Source: Engraulis encrasicolus (Eukaryota; Chordata; Actinopteri; Clupeiformes; Engraulidae). From it: a DNA stretch of 64,000 nucleotides. Below are positions 62,888-64,000 of this stretch, piece after piece (position 1 is the first letter of the stretch; every line of letters starts with the position of its first letter). Both the position numbers and the translations under genes were made by a program. The stretch lies in assembly GCF_034702125.1 (NCBI RefSeq), contig NC_085878.1:18601557-18665556 (forward strand). The letters run 5' to 3'. The notes under the pieces are model-generated. The model was not told the DNA's origin and ran no database searches. It saw only the letters and a program-made list of their open reading frames with translations.

Positions 62888-64000
62888 CACCGCTCCTGCA
62901 GCCCAGCATCACCATCATCATCAGCACCCCTCTCCAGTAGCTTGTAATCTGTGGTCATCAGAGCGCTACTTTCTCCCAGGTCTGCCCTGCCAAGCTCCGC
63001 GCACTTACCCTCAAGCAACCCGTTCCCATGCATGACTCAGTGCATTAATGATCGGTGCGGTAATCACGTGGTCAGAGAGGGTAATGTATTGGCATTGGCC
63101 AACTCCAACCTCCTCCATCTCCTACTCCTACTCCTCCTCCTTTTCCTCCTCCTCCACCTAACTAAAACTACAGCTGCTTCATGTTTGGCGGGTCCTTTAC
63201 TGGACATATAATCCTTCATCTTAATCAAAGCTCAAGTTCAAACTCTACTGCAGGGAATCACCAAGGGTTTTATGTCCACATCAGTGACTTTAGGAAATAA
63301 GTAACAAGCGTTGCTGAGGGTCCATGGATTCATCTGTTAAACATCATCACCACCTCCCCTCACCACCTACACCACTCGCATCATCTCCCTGTCATTTCAC
63401 ATCACAAACTCTGCCATTCCCACGTCGAAATTCTTCTTTAACCAGCTTCACACGCGGTTAATGTGTCTCATAACCCCCACCTCAATCCCCCACCCCCCAT
63501 CCATCCAGCACCTCACCTCAATCCAACCTTGTCATATTTATACAGCGATACACCTTTTTTACTCAGAGAATGAATGCTTGAATGCTTGTTGATCCCAGAG
63601 AACCCAGAGAGGAGGGAAATTATGAATCACTCCCCTGTAATAAACTCAGCCGTACAGAGCGTACTAATGAAAACGAGCGTGGAGTGGGGTTTTATCTTCT
63701 TCTCCAGCTGTTTCGAATGGAACATGGCTTTGAAAATGCGCCTGTGTGTGTTATGAGTGGTGATGAATGTATGCGTGCCTGAAAAGACTACCGTTGAATA
63801 AAGGACTCTGCACACTATAAGCCTGATGCCAAAAAGATGATGTATTTGCTGAAAAACATATAGTAGGCTATGGAAGGTGTAGGGTGGGTGAGAGTGCCAT
63901 AATGGAGAAGACTATCTAAATGGCACATCTTTGGCTCTGAGCCCAAGCTCAGCTATATTGCTAGCTACGTATATTGTCCTGACGCAGTGTTTTCTCCACA
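62888..64000. other. No recognised gene
   Basis: A CTC/TCC triplet-rich stretch is at 63108-63158. Otherwise no feature was recognised to the window end. Confidence 0.5.

Noticed and set aside
62535..63035. 166-residue open frame across the ACGC array
   Set aside because: Much of it is low complexity (Pro-rich, then an Ala-Arg-Thr-His run from the microsatellite). No domain.

Overview
This window looks like intergenic or intronic DNA from a ray-finned (teleost) fish. The evidence is very long, nearly pure CA/GT and CT/GA microsatellites, an L2/jockey-type LINE fragment with the terminal TAAG tail seen in fish L2-like elements, two copies of a tRNA-headed SINE, and many small non-autonomous DNA transposons. 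The palindromic word TAGGCCTA also recurs at least 16 times. The species cannot be named from the sequence. I found no bacterial-type operon, CRISPR array, functional tRNA or rRNA gene, and no complete protein-coding gene. Most long open frames are readings through microsatellites (His-Thr, Cys-Val, Arg-Glu or Leu-Ser runs).

Region by region. 1-8 kb: several CA/GT arrays, a 5'-truncated LINE on the minus strand (1467-2745) inside a 23-bp direct repeat, and a full SINE with a perfect 17-bp target duplication (4355-4547). 8-21 kb: a cluster of hAT-type elements, including an internally deleted hAT that keeps a C-terminal hAT-dimerisation remnant (13097-13920) and sits at the edge of another hAT MITE. 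This stretch also holds an 89-bp TTAA-flanked MITE, large purine/pyrimidine arrays, a tandem duplication of about 0.46 kb (16906-18307) and a hAT MITE with a strong internal hairpin (19786-20017). 20.6-31 kb: several foldback or inverted repeats, the largest having arms at 26246-26655 and 28781-29347 around a (TGTAC)n tract, plus a GAAACGCG minisatellite. 31-40 kb: mostly unremarkable, with one dispersed repeat copy and a second SINE (38127-38282). 40-46 kb: two foldback elements, one carrying telomere-like TTAGGG repeats (40899-41471), further microsatellites and a 166-bp hAT MITE. 46-50 kb: quiet. 50-57 kb: the densest nested area. A 552-bp near-perfect palindrome with TTA target duplication sits inside a GACTTG-rich hAT element, followed by weak multi-exon gene signals (51181-55482), a 553-bp hAT element, a 369-bp TTAA MITE, a 161-bp palindrome and a 58-bp tandem repeat with dimeric order. 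57-64 kb: quiet apart from GA/CA arrays, a dispersed fish repeat and a Harbinger-like MITE (61507-61829).

No set of genes here works together. The biology visible is repeated insertion of non-autonomous transposons (hAT, PIF/Harbinger-like, TTAA-specific, tRNA-SINE and LINE), several nested, with intact target-site duplications that give their order of insertion. The best hint of host coding sequence is the putative spliced locus at 51.2-55.5 kb. It has a frameshift and unmatched exon phases, so it could be a real gene, a pseudogene or a non-coding transcript.
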